Assembly: GCA_013397845.1 (NCBI GenBank) | Contig: VZTG01003212.1 | Location: forward strand, 435,497 to 499,496 | Source of the DNA: Melanocharis versteri | Taxonomy: Eukaryota > Chordata > Aves > Passeriformes > Melanocharitidae | Direction: 5' to 3' | Length of the DNA stretch: 64,000 nt | Part shown: in pieces, positions 52,346 through 64,000 of the stretch | How positions within the stretch are numbered: position 1 is the stretch's first letter | How the letters are laid out: each line of letters begins with the position of its first letter | Made by a program: the position numbers and the translations under genes | Notes under the pieces: generated by a model | What the model saw: only the letters and a program-made list of their open reading frames with translations | Told to the model about the DNA's origin: nothing | Database searches by the model: none

Positions 52346-55300
52346 GTCAAAAAAATGAAAGCTGAGGATGCCTGAAGTGCACGAGACACTTCTCCACTGC
52401 AGGAGACCGAGCTCAGGAAACTCCTAGGTGCCTGCCACTTGGGCTTCTGTTATTCTGTGGGAAAGGAACAAAGCTGGGGTTGAACAAATATTTAAGAAAC
52501 AACTTCTGAAAGACTAGAAATCCCAGTCTTACAAAGCTCTGTTTCATCATAATCTCTGTAGCTTTTGCAAATTTTAGAAAAAGACTGCTGAACTTCTCTA
52601 ATCTATCACAAACACTTGCTTAAAATAGTGTCATTTGGGATCTGTCTGGTTTAATAGTTACCTCTGGGGGCTTTGTCCTGAAGTTTTTACAATGCTTGTT
52701 TTCCTTCTTCGCATCATAGCACTGTTTCCTTTCCAGGGAGCTGACGAAGGCCAGCAGCTCAGGTGTTGACCCTGCAGAGAGGTCATTTGACCCTGCAGAT
52801 ACTTCCAGAGCCTGGAGCTCTGTTAAAATAAGCATGGCTGTGTACTGCTGTGGAAGTTCATGTCCCACAGCAGCCCTGACTGTGGTGGCTTGTCTCATCC
52901 TCCTTCTTCCATTGAAGACAGAGCACAGCCAGTTATGAGAGTGTGTCACCAGAGCACTGACCACCACCACTGCCGCCACAAGTGGCCGGGTGTGCTCCGA
53001 GGAGCGCGGTGCAGTCAAACTGCAGGACGTGTTTGTAGACTTAGTGATAGCAGAGAGCTCAACTCCCGAGGACAGCTTTTCTGGTCAATACAATAACCTG
53101 ATCAGTTACAATAATCTTATATTAATAATCTAATGTGTTATGTTATATATAGAGTTTATTCATTTAGATGATTGTGTACTTTTTTACCTCTAGTAAGGAG
53201 TTGACTTAATATGAGGTATTTCATCTTGTTCATCTGTCGAGGCTTAACGCTAACAATGCTAACACCAGGCTGCTAATACTGCTCATTACTAGCACTGTAA
53301 CAACATGATCTGACTCTTACTGACACGAACTAATTTAATTTTCTGCCTGCAAGTTTATCAAGTCAAGCTGTGGCACAAAAATTGTTCTACATTTTGTAAA
53401 TCATTACTTTACATTACTAGTTAGGACGTGAACAGACACATTAAATTTCATGGAGTAAGCTTTTTCTCCTGAATAATAGCTTTAGTATTTGCCATATGTA
53501 GAATGCATTTCCACTTCTCTAATTTCAATTGCAGATTTAGTGACATAAGGGCATTGTGTTTAGAGTGAGGCTGTTTGTTCCTCCTGAAAAATAACACCGA
53601 AAGACTGAAATAACCTTAGTTAACATTGATTTTTAGTTTTTTGGTCCTCTTGCCTGTGACATCTCCTATCCAACTGAAAAAGCACTAAAGTCTGAGTTGT
53701 GGATAAAAGATTTGGCAGTTGAAACTGTATTTTAAAAATCTTGAGATGCGAAATTCACTTTTCAGAAAACCTGCCATATAGCAATAAATTCCCTGTGTTA
53801 TTTCTAGTGATATAACTTCCTTTGTCAAATAAATTGTAATATGTAAATTGTAGTTACAAGCTGATTGTTTCAGGAATAGCATTTTTCTTAAAATCATTAA
53901 TGTCACCAGTAAAGAAATTGAGAGGAAGTAGGAGGAATCTGTCTCTGATTTGCTTGCTTTGCGGATCTGACCGCTGTTTAAGTACAGAAATTGCTATTTC
54001 CACCCTCCAAAATGAGGTCAGTACCCCGTCATCTGTGTGAGCTCCCAGGGATCTAAAAAAATGGACCACACATTTATATCCATCCCCTACCAGTGGTCCA
54101 GTTCCTACAAAACAGAATTCTGTTTGTTAAATACTAGGTTTATTAAACCATGCTGTATGATCACTGAAAATGACCATGGGTAATTCCATGTTGTTAATAC
54201 TTCAAGCTTGTGTAAATTGTCACTAATGCTATGAGCATTGTGGACATCAAGCACAGAAACTTGAGGGTTTATCTTGAAGTCTTTCTTAAGAATAGTCTGG
54301 GAGTCATTTAAAGGAAAATTTTGTCTGAGCAGGTATGGAAGCTAATCCCTCCTCACCCCAGCCTCTGCTGTAGCCGAGCGGATGGGCTGCAGCTGGGGCA
54401 GCTCTGGGAGTTCTTCAAGTACCACACTCCTGGTCTTGAACACTTGGTCCAAATTATTGCCAGCCAGCAAGGCTGGGACATTTCTGAAAACTAAATTGGA
54501 CTTCTGTGTGTGCTGAAATTGCAATTGGACCATCGGTATTTATAAGACTCTTTAGAACTTCTGGACATTAAGTCCTCCTTTATGAAGTGTATTGAAGGTG
54601 AAAGTATTTCTGTTTGAAAGGATGTGGAGAGTTACTGTTGTCCCTTCAGCTTTGAGTGAGCTTATGAATGTATTCCTGATAATAATTATGTATGTAGAAA
54701 AAAGTTTTAATCATGTGTAAGTAATCATTGGATAGTTTTATAGTGCTGTTGGTGTTTTGGTTTGGGCTCTTTTTTTAGAAAAAGGAAAGTGAACGAAGCC
54801 CTCAGACAAAAATATGTGTCTGTCACAACCCAAATCAACTCTACCTGTGTGCATATCAAGGGAAATTTTAAAATACATATAGGCAAAATCTCTCTTTAAG
54901 ACAAGAACTTAAGCATTTAAAGGTAAGCACGTGTTTGAAGACAAATACATTTGAGCCTCAGCCCATGCTATGAAGCCACCCACCATATTTGGTCTTGATA
55001 TACTTTAAAATGCTATTTATTCTTTAGTGCATTTAGTAAATAGCTGGTGTTAGCAGACGTGTCTAGACACATACCTTTTTTAAAACTCACCCATTTTGTA
55101 GGCGTTTTTAAAATTTCTTTAGTAGCATTCAGTGTCTTTGTTTTTGTTAACAATATAGTGTTATCGAAGGATCTGACTCTCCTATTAAACAAGAAATTTC
55201 CTGTTGGGTCTCCTAAATAAAGCAGATTTGAGATACAGTAAGCAAAACCTGTATGCTTGTTCCTTGTTTAAGAAACAGTCTGGAAACATAATACTTCTAG

Positions 55301-57873
55301 AAAAAGACATAGAAAAATTTCATGTTCTTTCTATGACTGTGGTAAACAACCTACGTCATTTCTGTGCTCATCAGTAACAGCTTTATGAAATTATATTGTA
55401 GCATTTACCTTACTATTCTTTTCTCTAAAAGGTAAAAAACTAGTTTGTTGCATGTGTTACTACTAAACAAGGCTTTTTCAAAAGAAAGGATATAGAAAAG
55501 CAAATATGTGGGGGTGTTTAGCTTTTTGGTAGTGGTGAGTTTTTGTTTTTTTGTTGTTTTTTTTCCCTTTAAAATAGATTAAAGTCTTAAAGGCAAAATC
55601 CTGTAATGATTTCTGCATGGAGAAATCTTGATGACTATATATATGCTTCTACTGTACAGCCCAAAATAGAGTTTGGGAAAAATCCTTGGAGACCTTATTT
55701 TGATGCATAATGATCTGGTTACACTCCATTCTGAATCCTGAGAAGTCCTGCACATTGTTTCTGCCCCTTCTCACTTTCCAACATATTTTTAGACAAATTA
55801 CCTCTCCTGCTTCAATCAATACTCTTTCTCTGTTTAGACATTATATAGTGCTGAAACAAAATCTCTATTTCAGTACATACATACTGGTTAAAGTGCTCAG
55901 GCTTAGATATGATACAAAAGCTGTTAGTTTTCATCTTCAGCAACAAAACATCAGTACAATCATTGTTCCTTTGCATTTGTTGTTCAGTTAGGGTCAGTTG
56001 TAATTATTAAAGGTTGATGTTAAACCAGCTAGTTTTTCTGGATGGTGCTTGTAAGTTAGGGATGACAGCAACATGAAACCCAGGAGATGCCCAGGGTGAA
56101 AAGCCCCTTGTGCCAGAAGTGCCATGAGGGGTCAGTGTTCTCTTGCAAGGGGTTGCCTGACAGCTCCACCAGTTGCTGCAAGGGTTACTGTGGTACCTGG
56201 CTCACACTTTGGCTTTGATGGGGCAGAAGCCATTTAACTAAAGCTTCATTGGTTTTTTTTCTTCCCCAAACACTGACAGTTTGGTAACAATCACCTCCAG
56301 ATTAAGGGAAGGGCTCAGCATGTTCCCGTTTAGAAGTTAGCATCGTTGGCAATAAAAAATGCTGGATGTCCCCTCTCCTGTGTGTAAGCTCTCTTGCTCT
56401 TTTTCTGCCTTATTTTCTGCATTTTTTTGGTTGCTGTCAGAATTCTGTAAGTAGTCACAACATCGAAAATAAGAAATGGAAATGGCTATGCAGGATAATT
56501 CTGTTGCAGTTGGTGCTCCACATTGAGCCCTTCTCATTTATGCTGAAACTGTTTTAGTATGAAACAAGACCTGACACGGTTGAACCTTTGTTATTTAGTG
56601 TACAGGTCTTATTCCCCTAATCTTGTTTCCTTTGGAGGTTGCTGAGCATTATACATCACTTTCCTTTCTTTTGAATCTTAAGTAATAACTTTTAAATTGT
56701 GGCCTATAATTCGTGGTTAATGGATCCTACACAATGAACAGCGTTAAATGTAGTTCAGACAGTTCGTTTAAGCCTTCATTTTGCAGGTATTTATTAATTT
56801 TGTGCAATTTTTCATGCCAGATACTTCTGACTTTTATAACACTTCCCTTAGAGGTTGGAGCTAAGCCTGCAAGTCTTTTGAGTCTTTAAAATTGTAGGCA
56901 TTATGTATGTATGTACATATGAGTCTATAAAAGCAATTATATGCTATTGTTTTTCAAATAACTCAAGAGTTACTCTTGGCTGCAATGAAAAGAAGTAGTG
57001 GCATTAGTGAGTATGGTTTTGAAACAAAATTAGTTCTAAATTTGCCAGTTCTCAAGTACCATCATATAAAGCCTAAATGCAATGTGCTCCATCAACAGCA
57101 TTCTCCATGAACACTTGGAAATTATCATCATTTCTTACTCCATCTTTTGAAAATTAAAATGAAAGAAATGCATTTAAAAAGGATAAACTGAATAGTACAG
57201 AAGACAGAAGGACTCACAATCAAAACAGGGAACAGAATGTACATTACATAAAGAAACAGCCTTTACTGAGGAAATGATAAGCCTCTGTGACTATTTAGTA
57301 GAAGTACTGTGAGAAGAAATTGTTTATATTGAAACTTGCAGATATTCTGACCATGAAAAATTTTAACTCCTCGCTAAGAATAGAAATGCCATGCACAGTA
57401 TACAGTATGCTAATGGTATTTTCTAGAACTTAATGCATACCACTGTAAGACTTTTTAAGATACATTTAAAAGGCAAATTTTGTTTGGAATGCTAGTATTT
57501 TCAAAAGAATGCACTGAAAACACTAGTTGTCTGTATCACACAGATGTTGGGGGTTTTCCCAAGTACTCCCTGCTTTCTGATAGCATTTACTAATCTTTGC
57601 TTTCCTGCTTGTAAACGATGAGAGATGTTTGGGGAGAGCAGTGTAGCTCCCTTCCGAGGTAGGTGTCTTCAGACAGATAAATTAACATCTCTAGTGTGGC
57701 TGTTCAGTATGAGATAAATGGATTTTAATTTAAATATAGACTATTGTTAGTTCTGCTAGAAATAAGTGGTTCAAAACCCTGGGTATGAGCCAGAACAGAT
57801 GCGATCATCTGCTTCTGAGTCACCTGGGACAGTTCCTGCCTGATTTTATGGCTGTGGCTCAAAACAGAAGTGT
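52346..57873. other. Intronic unique sequence left of the inverted CR1 pair
   Basis: Holds GC-richer patches at about 52660-53060 and 54340-54530 with no recognisable product, and a T-rich patch near 55530-55570. No RNA gene or further transposon identified. Confidence 0.6.
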
Positions 57874-58105
57874 GAATCATAGGATTGTTAAGGTTGGAAA
57901 AGACCTTTGAGATCATCAAGTCTACCTGTTAACCCAGCACCTCCATGTTCAGCACTAAACCATGTGCTTAAGTGCCATATGCACATGTTTTTTGAACACT
58001 TCCAGGAATGGTGACTCCACCACATCCTGGGATGCCTGTTCTAATGCCTGACCACTATTTCAGTAAAACGTTTTTCCTAAAATCCAGTCTTGTGCAAGAT
58101 GTGGC
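57874..58105 (-). mobile_element. CR1 LINE 3' fragment (minus strand), left arm of an inverted pair
   Basis: The plus strand reads GAATCATAGGATTG, then GGTTGGAAAAGACCTTTGAG, GATCATCAAGTC, AGCACTAAACCATGTG, and further in GGTGACTCCACCACATCCTG and TTTTTCCTAAAATCCAGTC. These are successive blocks of CR1 in reverse complement. The 5' end of the element is near 58105. Confidence 0.92.
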
Positions 58106-58303
58106 AATGTTTAGCTTGGGGACTGTGGAAAAGCATTGCTTATGTGTTTATGTAGGGTCACAGTGAATAAGCTGACTGAACTTGATGTTAACTGGGTGTT
58201 AAGCTGATGGGTGAGCTGATTTCTCTTCTGACTTCATCTGCGGTGATGAAAGGCTGATGTCCAGTCGTCCAGTGGTCAGTCATGCACTGTAATGTCAGAT
58301 GCT

Positions 58304-58664
58304 TCTTTAGCCTGGAGAAAAGGAGCCTGAGAGGAGACCTTGCTGCTCTCTAAAACTACCTGAAAGGAGGGTGTAGTGATGTGGGAGTTGGTCTCTTCTC
58401 CCAGATTACAAGTGATGGAACAGGAGGAAATGCTATCAAGTTGTATCAGGGGAGGTCTAGATTGGAAAAATTTCTTAACAAATTGTGTAGTCATGTATTA
58501 GAACAGGGGGACGTCACCATCCTTGGAGATGTTTAAAAGACATGTAGATGTGGCGCTTAGGGACATGGTTTAGTGGTGGCCTTGGCAGTGCTGCGTTAAT
58601 GGTTGGACCAAGGGATCTTAGAGGTCTTTTCCAATCTTAATGATTCCATGATTCTATGATTCTA
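58304..58664 (+). mobile_element. CR1 LINE 3' fragment (plus strand), right arm of an inverted pair
   Basis: Long colinear match to the CR1 3' region: CTTTAGCCTGGAGAAAAGG, GAGACCTTGCTGCTCTCTAA, CTACCTGAAAGGAGG, GGTCTCTTCTCCCAG, GTCACCATCCTTGGAGATG, GGACATGGTTTAGTGG, GATCTTAGAGGTCTTTTCC, ending in the octamer-like tail GATTCCATGATTCTATGATT. It is the best preserved CR1 copy in the window; its 3' tail is intact and the element is 5'-truncated. Confidence 0.95.
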
Positions 58665-59217
58665 CGTTGCTCCAAGCCCTCTAAACGAGTGCTGCTGCCG
58701 ACTGATGAGGTGGAGGTTCTACACAGGCTGTAATGAGAGGTGAGGTGAAGGCAGAGTCACTGCTCTTGAACATGCAGCTCATCCGTGCATTTTGACTCTA
58801 AAGCAGGGTGCAGTGCATAGATTTGGCCAAGTGCTGGTCTTTAGTGACAAAAGGGAAATAGCAGACTGACAGCAGAGACTGTCTGGGGGCAACTGGCTAA
58901 TGAACCTCCAGCATTATCCAAGATAGACCAAGAAGACTACATTTCCTTGAGCTGTTAGAGCATCCTTCTCACACACAGTGATGCTGTTTGTGTGGAGGTG
59001 ATTTTGATAATCAAGGCCTGCCATTTAATCTGATAATTTCAGATGTATTGCTTGTATCTGTTTTCAAGTCAGTGCATTTCTGAAAAAGATACTTTTCATT
59101 TTTTCATTGTTTTATTTAAATTGTAAGTATTAGAAGGGAAAATGGAATTTCATTAAAGAATTAAATATAGAATTGAAGCTAATGCAGTGAAAGCAGTTTT
59201 AAGACTTTGTTGGTAGA

Positions 59218-59244
59218 AACAAAACAAACAAAAAAAAAAAAAAA
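59218..59244. repeat. A-rich tract
   Basis: AAACAAAACAAACA followed by a long A run. It lies about 550 bp after the CR1 pair and is not part of it. Confidence 0.85.
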
Positions 59245-61371
59245 CCCAGTGTCATGATACTGCATTTATGTAGCCAAAACAAGAGGAGGATTTTACATAC
59301 TCTGTAAAATTGCAGGTGCTTTATCTGTGAAGAATTGCATTTAAGATGAAAAAATGAAACAAAGAGTATTGTAGACTGAATATAATATCAAATGTGTATT
59401 GTGCACTGTCAGGACAGTGTTCATTTCATGTAAGCAGATATTTTTTTGGGGAAACCTTTCCAGAAGAGTTGGATTTTAACTTTCTCACAACCAGGCTGTG
59501 CATACTGTAGCCAAGTCTACAATCTGGATGATAACCAAAAGAACAGGTCTGTGTTAATATAGAATTATTTCATATAATAGCTATTTAAAGATTTCCAGTA
59601 GCTTTGTAAAGTCAGCAAATCATTCAAGAAACTGGGAAAATGAATCTTTGGTTGGATCTCCAACTACTTGTTGCATATTCTTTGTGGAAGACAAAGCTCT
59701 CTTAAGGAGCTATGATACTTATTAGACATTAGAGTTTTGCTTAATAGTTAAAAATAAATGAAATTGAGAGAAATAAGCATAATTGGAAACTGTCTGGTAT
59801 TTCTTATCTCTTTATTGGAGGGCAACCTTCAACCATTGCTTTTTGGTTGCTCTTCAGCATAAATAAAAAGGGTAGCTTTGTATATGAGGCAATGTTTATT
59901 CCCTGAGAGCTCACTTAAGAATAGAAAAGTAGTGCCACTCTGGCCATCCCACAGATGTGTCATCTTAGGGTGAAAACTGACTCTGAGTATGAAGTTTTTG
60001 TGAGACAGTAAAGTGTGTGGAGCTTAGGCTCTTTTGCACATAAATAAATTTGCTGGTGTCATGGCGTTTAGCCCTTGCTCTGTAGTGAAAGACATTGATC
60101 TCAATTTGTTCATCTGTGCTCTGTTTTTTCCCAGGATGTCCATCCATTGGTTTAATTTAAGACAATTTTCTAGAAATTCTTTAATCAATACCTTTTATTT
60201 TTACAACCCTCAAAACCAGGATTTATTCCAATGTTTGTAAAGGAATTTGAGACCTTTATACATTGAGTTGTTCTCAGACTTTGAATTTTCTACGTGTTAT
60301 TATTAGGTACTGTACTGTTGCTTGGACAACTCAATCATGTACAGAAAAGCTTGCAGCAGACCAAAGCTGGTATTTTTAGGCCATTGTAGTGATTCACAGT
60401 AGCTGAAATTCAGAGAATGACAAGTGTTAACACCAGATCAAAGCATTATATGCACTTCAGTATTGAGTGCATAGATTCAGTTGGCGATGGATGACTGAAT
60501 ATGGTCCCCTCCAAGTCTAATATTCTAGTTTGCCAAGGCATGAGTGGCTCAGGGAATGTTTATAAAATCTGTCTTTCATTAACAATTGTGAACTGTTCTT
60601 CATTGCTAATTCATCCTCAGCTTTTGCTTAATGCATACAAAATATTATGGTGGTGTTAGTGATACTTTTCAATAAAAACATTAAGAAAAAGACCTAATGC
60701 ACTCTGAAGAATTTTTTTCCAAATGTTTTCATTCTGAGATATATAAACTTCATTTTATACTTCCTCTACCGTTAAATCTCATGTACAATTGGGACAGGAA
60801 TTAGTTAAGAAGAACAACTTCCTTCCCTTGAACATTTTTCTGAGCATGTATTAGTATCAAAGTGGGTTATTAGAGCCTGAAGTTCAGATCTTAATCAGGA
60901 ATTCTACAAAGTAGTCAATTCTGGATGGAATTTTTTGTTCTGCTTGATAATACGTATTTTTACTCAGCTTTCTTCCACTTGTATCAGCACTTTCTGAGTG
61001 TACAGGGACCAGGGGATGTTGGGATCTTTTTCTTCCCCTGAAGATGAAGTGAGGTGAAAGTCTGAGCTGTTTGGAGAATCTAACTGTATAATTACTGTTA
61101 AGAGGTTGTCAGTGTGCTTGATAGTGATAAAGTGTAGAGGACTTAATCCCAATTTAGCGTGAATTTATAGATGAAGCTTTAGAAGAAATGGAAGTTCCTG
61201 TATTAGGCAATGAAAATCTTTGCCCTTTGGTAATTGATGCTAAAAATGAATAAAAATTACCCAGAACTTTAGGTAGTTATTTTGCACTGCTGAGTAGAAA
61301 GGATTATTTTTATTTTTGGAGAATATCTACCTATGCACTGCATTGGAGTTTCCCCATACTGATGTCTGTGA

Positions 61372-62702
<1,331 letters not shown>

Positions 62703-62737
62703 GGGTGTAATAGGAAAACAGGGATACCAATGTCAAG
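62703..62737 (+). CDS. PRKCE: PRKCE 35-bp exon: middle of C1A zinc finger
   Basis: Very short internal exon. Its first G completes the Trp codon left open at 61565; it then reads GVIGKQGYQCQ and ends with one base (G, expected to begin a Val codon). This is the continuation of the PKC epsilon C1A domain: the Cys at 62731-62733 is the third zinc-binding Cys, 14 residues after the C-x2-C of the previous exon, which fits the C1 pattern H-x12-C-x2-C-x13/14-C. The GVIGKQGYQC loop belongs to the phorbol-ester/diacylglycerol-binding face. The acceptor has a T-rich tract ending in CAG at 62700-62702, and the donor GTAAGA at 62738 is close to consensus, which probably helps so small an exon to be recognised. 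Far too short for open-reading-frame detection; identified from frame continuity and protein match. Confidence 0.95.
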
Positions 62738-62743
62738 GTAAGA
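62738..62743 (+). promoter_or_regulatory. 5' splice site of the 35-bp exon
   Basis: CAAG followed by GTAAGA is a near-consensus donor. It leaves the exon in phase 1, matching the first base of the Val expected next in PKC epsilon. Confidence 0.9.
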
Positions 62744-64000
62744 AAAATTCTACATAAGGACAGTTGAAATATATTTATTATGTTATATAAGTAATAAGAT
62801 ATTTTTATCAGGCATAGTATATGTACAACGCTAAGAATTTAGTGCGTGATGGTCAGAAAAAGTTCGTCTCAACAAGTATACAATCTTTGCACCAAATCAC
62901 AGAAATTTTCTTCAAAACTGTTGATCTTAAGCATCATAAATGAACTAGGAGCTGAGCTGACAGCCCTGAACATCAGATCCCAGATATCTCTTAATGTATA
63001 TCCGTATAGGGAACCATATCTGCAGATGTTGGCATCGTCATTTTTCAAGTCTTGCATTTTAAAATTGAGAGCTCTTTATTCTGCTTAAGATTCTATGTTT
63101 AAAAATTCCAGGTAATTGTGAAGACTGTAATTTAAATAGATGAGATAATTATAGAGGTCATCATTAGAGAAGGTTATAGCGAAGACTGCACAAGTGCTTC
63201 ATTTTCATGTCCCATTTTTCAACTCAATTTCTTGTACTCCTACTTCTTTATACAATCGCCTCTTGGGATGATGTGTTAATTCTCATCTAACAAGTAGAAA
63301 CCATCAAGTTAGCAATGATTTTTTCAGTTACAAAAGACTTGATGAAATCTCATTGTAAATAAGTAAATGCAATTTTTTAATAGAGCTTTACATGCTATAA
63401 TAAGAATTACTGTATTAACACACTGCAGAGGTACCTTGACTTCTGATTTAATTTTTTTTTCTTACAACGATTACCGAAACTGGAGAAAGTGAAATTCATT
63501 ACTTCACTATGAGGGTTTTTACTTTGTTTAGTGACCTTGAATTTTACAGTATGATAGACCTAGTAATAGTTAATCTTATCTGTCATATCTGCAAATGTTA
63601 TTCATTGATTAAGTAATCAGGCTGTATATTGGCAAAACATTTTTGCCTTCTGAAACCTTTTACTGCTATCAACTTATGATAATGTGTTACAGAAAGAATG
63701 TTTGACTTATTTTTTTTTTCTATTCTATTGACTTTTACAATGAGTTATCTTTATATCTGTTTTCCTTTGGAAGCCCTTTAGACAGGAATTTTTTTTGCTA
63801 TTGTGTCTCATGTAACATGGAGATCATGGACTTAATCAGATAAATAAATCGCATATGTAAAAATCAAGAAAAATTGCCATTGACATTTCAGAAGGTAATT
63901 TGTAATTTTACAGACGAGGTATTTGACTGATACGCTTTAGTTATCTTAAAATTCTTTGGTCTTTTGAAAGTCCATTATCTTCTGCCTTTGTAAACCAGCT
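62738..64000 (+). other. PRKCE: Start of the next PRKCE intron
   Basis: Begins with a strong donor (GTAAGA) and runs off the right edge. AT-rich with short T runs near 63450 and 63710. No coding match to the rest of C1A (the segment expected to begin V-C-T-C) is seen before the end, so the next exon lies outside the window. No transposon or RNA gene recognised. Confidence 0.85.

Noticed and set aside
52620..53018. Minus-strand open frame of 132 codons
   Set aside because: No recognisable motif or splice support. The region is simply GC-richer, which lowers stop-codon frequency.

Overview
The window is vertebrate nuclear DNA, almost certainly from a bird, and lies inside one protein-kinase gene. 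It is AT-rich, intron-like sequence carrying avian-type CR1 LINE ends (the family's terminal ATTCTATGA-like repeats) and one ERVL-type LTR of the kind common in birds. I cannot name the species. There is no bacterial, viral or plasmid gene organisation, and no tRNA, rRNA or CRISPR array that I could recognise.

The only convincing coding sequence is two exons near the right end, both on the plus strand. They encode consecutive parts of protein kinase C epsilon (PRKCE): a 160-bp exon (61406-61565) with the autoinhibitory pseudosubstrate and the first half of the C1A zinc finger, and a 35-bp exon (62703-62737) that continues the same finger. Reading frame, AG/GT splice sites and the C1 spacing (H-x12-C-x2-C-x14-C) agree across the junction. 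The C2-domain exon and the rest of the gene are outside the window or not visible.

Layout: 1-61405 is one large upstream intron, with AT-rich unique sequence, decayed microsatellites, several perfect short inverted repeats, five CR1 fragments (14.9, 38.1, 52.3, 57.9 and 58.3-58.7 kb) and a probable solo LTR at about 31.0-32.0 kb in the same orientation as PRKCE. 61406-61565 is exon A. 61566-62702 is an intron of about 1.1 kb. 62703-62737 is exon B. 62738-64000 is the start of the next intron. The many short open reading frames elsewhere (60-170 codons) show no recognisable domain or coding structure and are treated as chance.

I found no new multi-gene system. The points most worth checking are: the exon pair A+B is phase-symmetric (195 nt, phase 1 to phase 1), so joint skipping would delete the pseudosubstrate and part of C1A in frame; the sense-oriented LTR has a TATA-like box and a poly(A) signal and could initiate or end transcripts inside PRKCE; and a tail-outward inverted pair of CR1 copies at 57.9-58.7 kb could fold into a long intronic RNA duplex.
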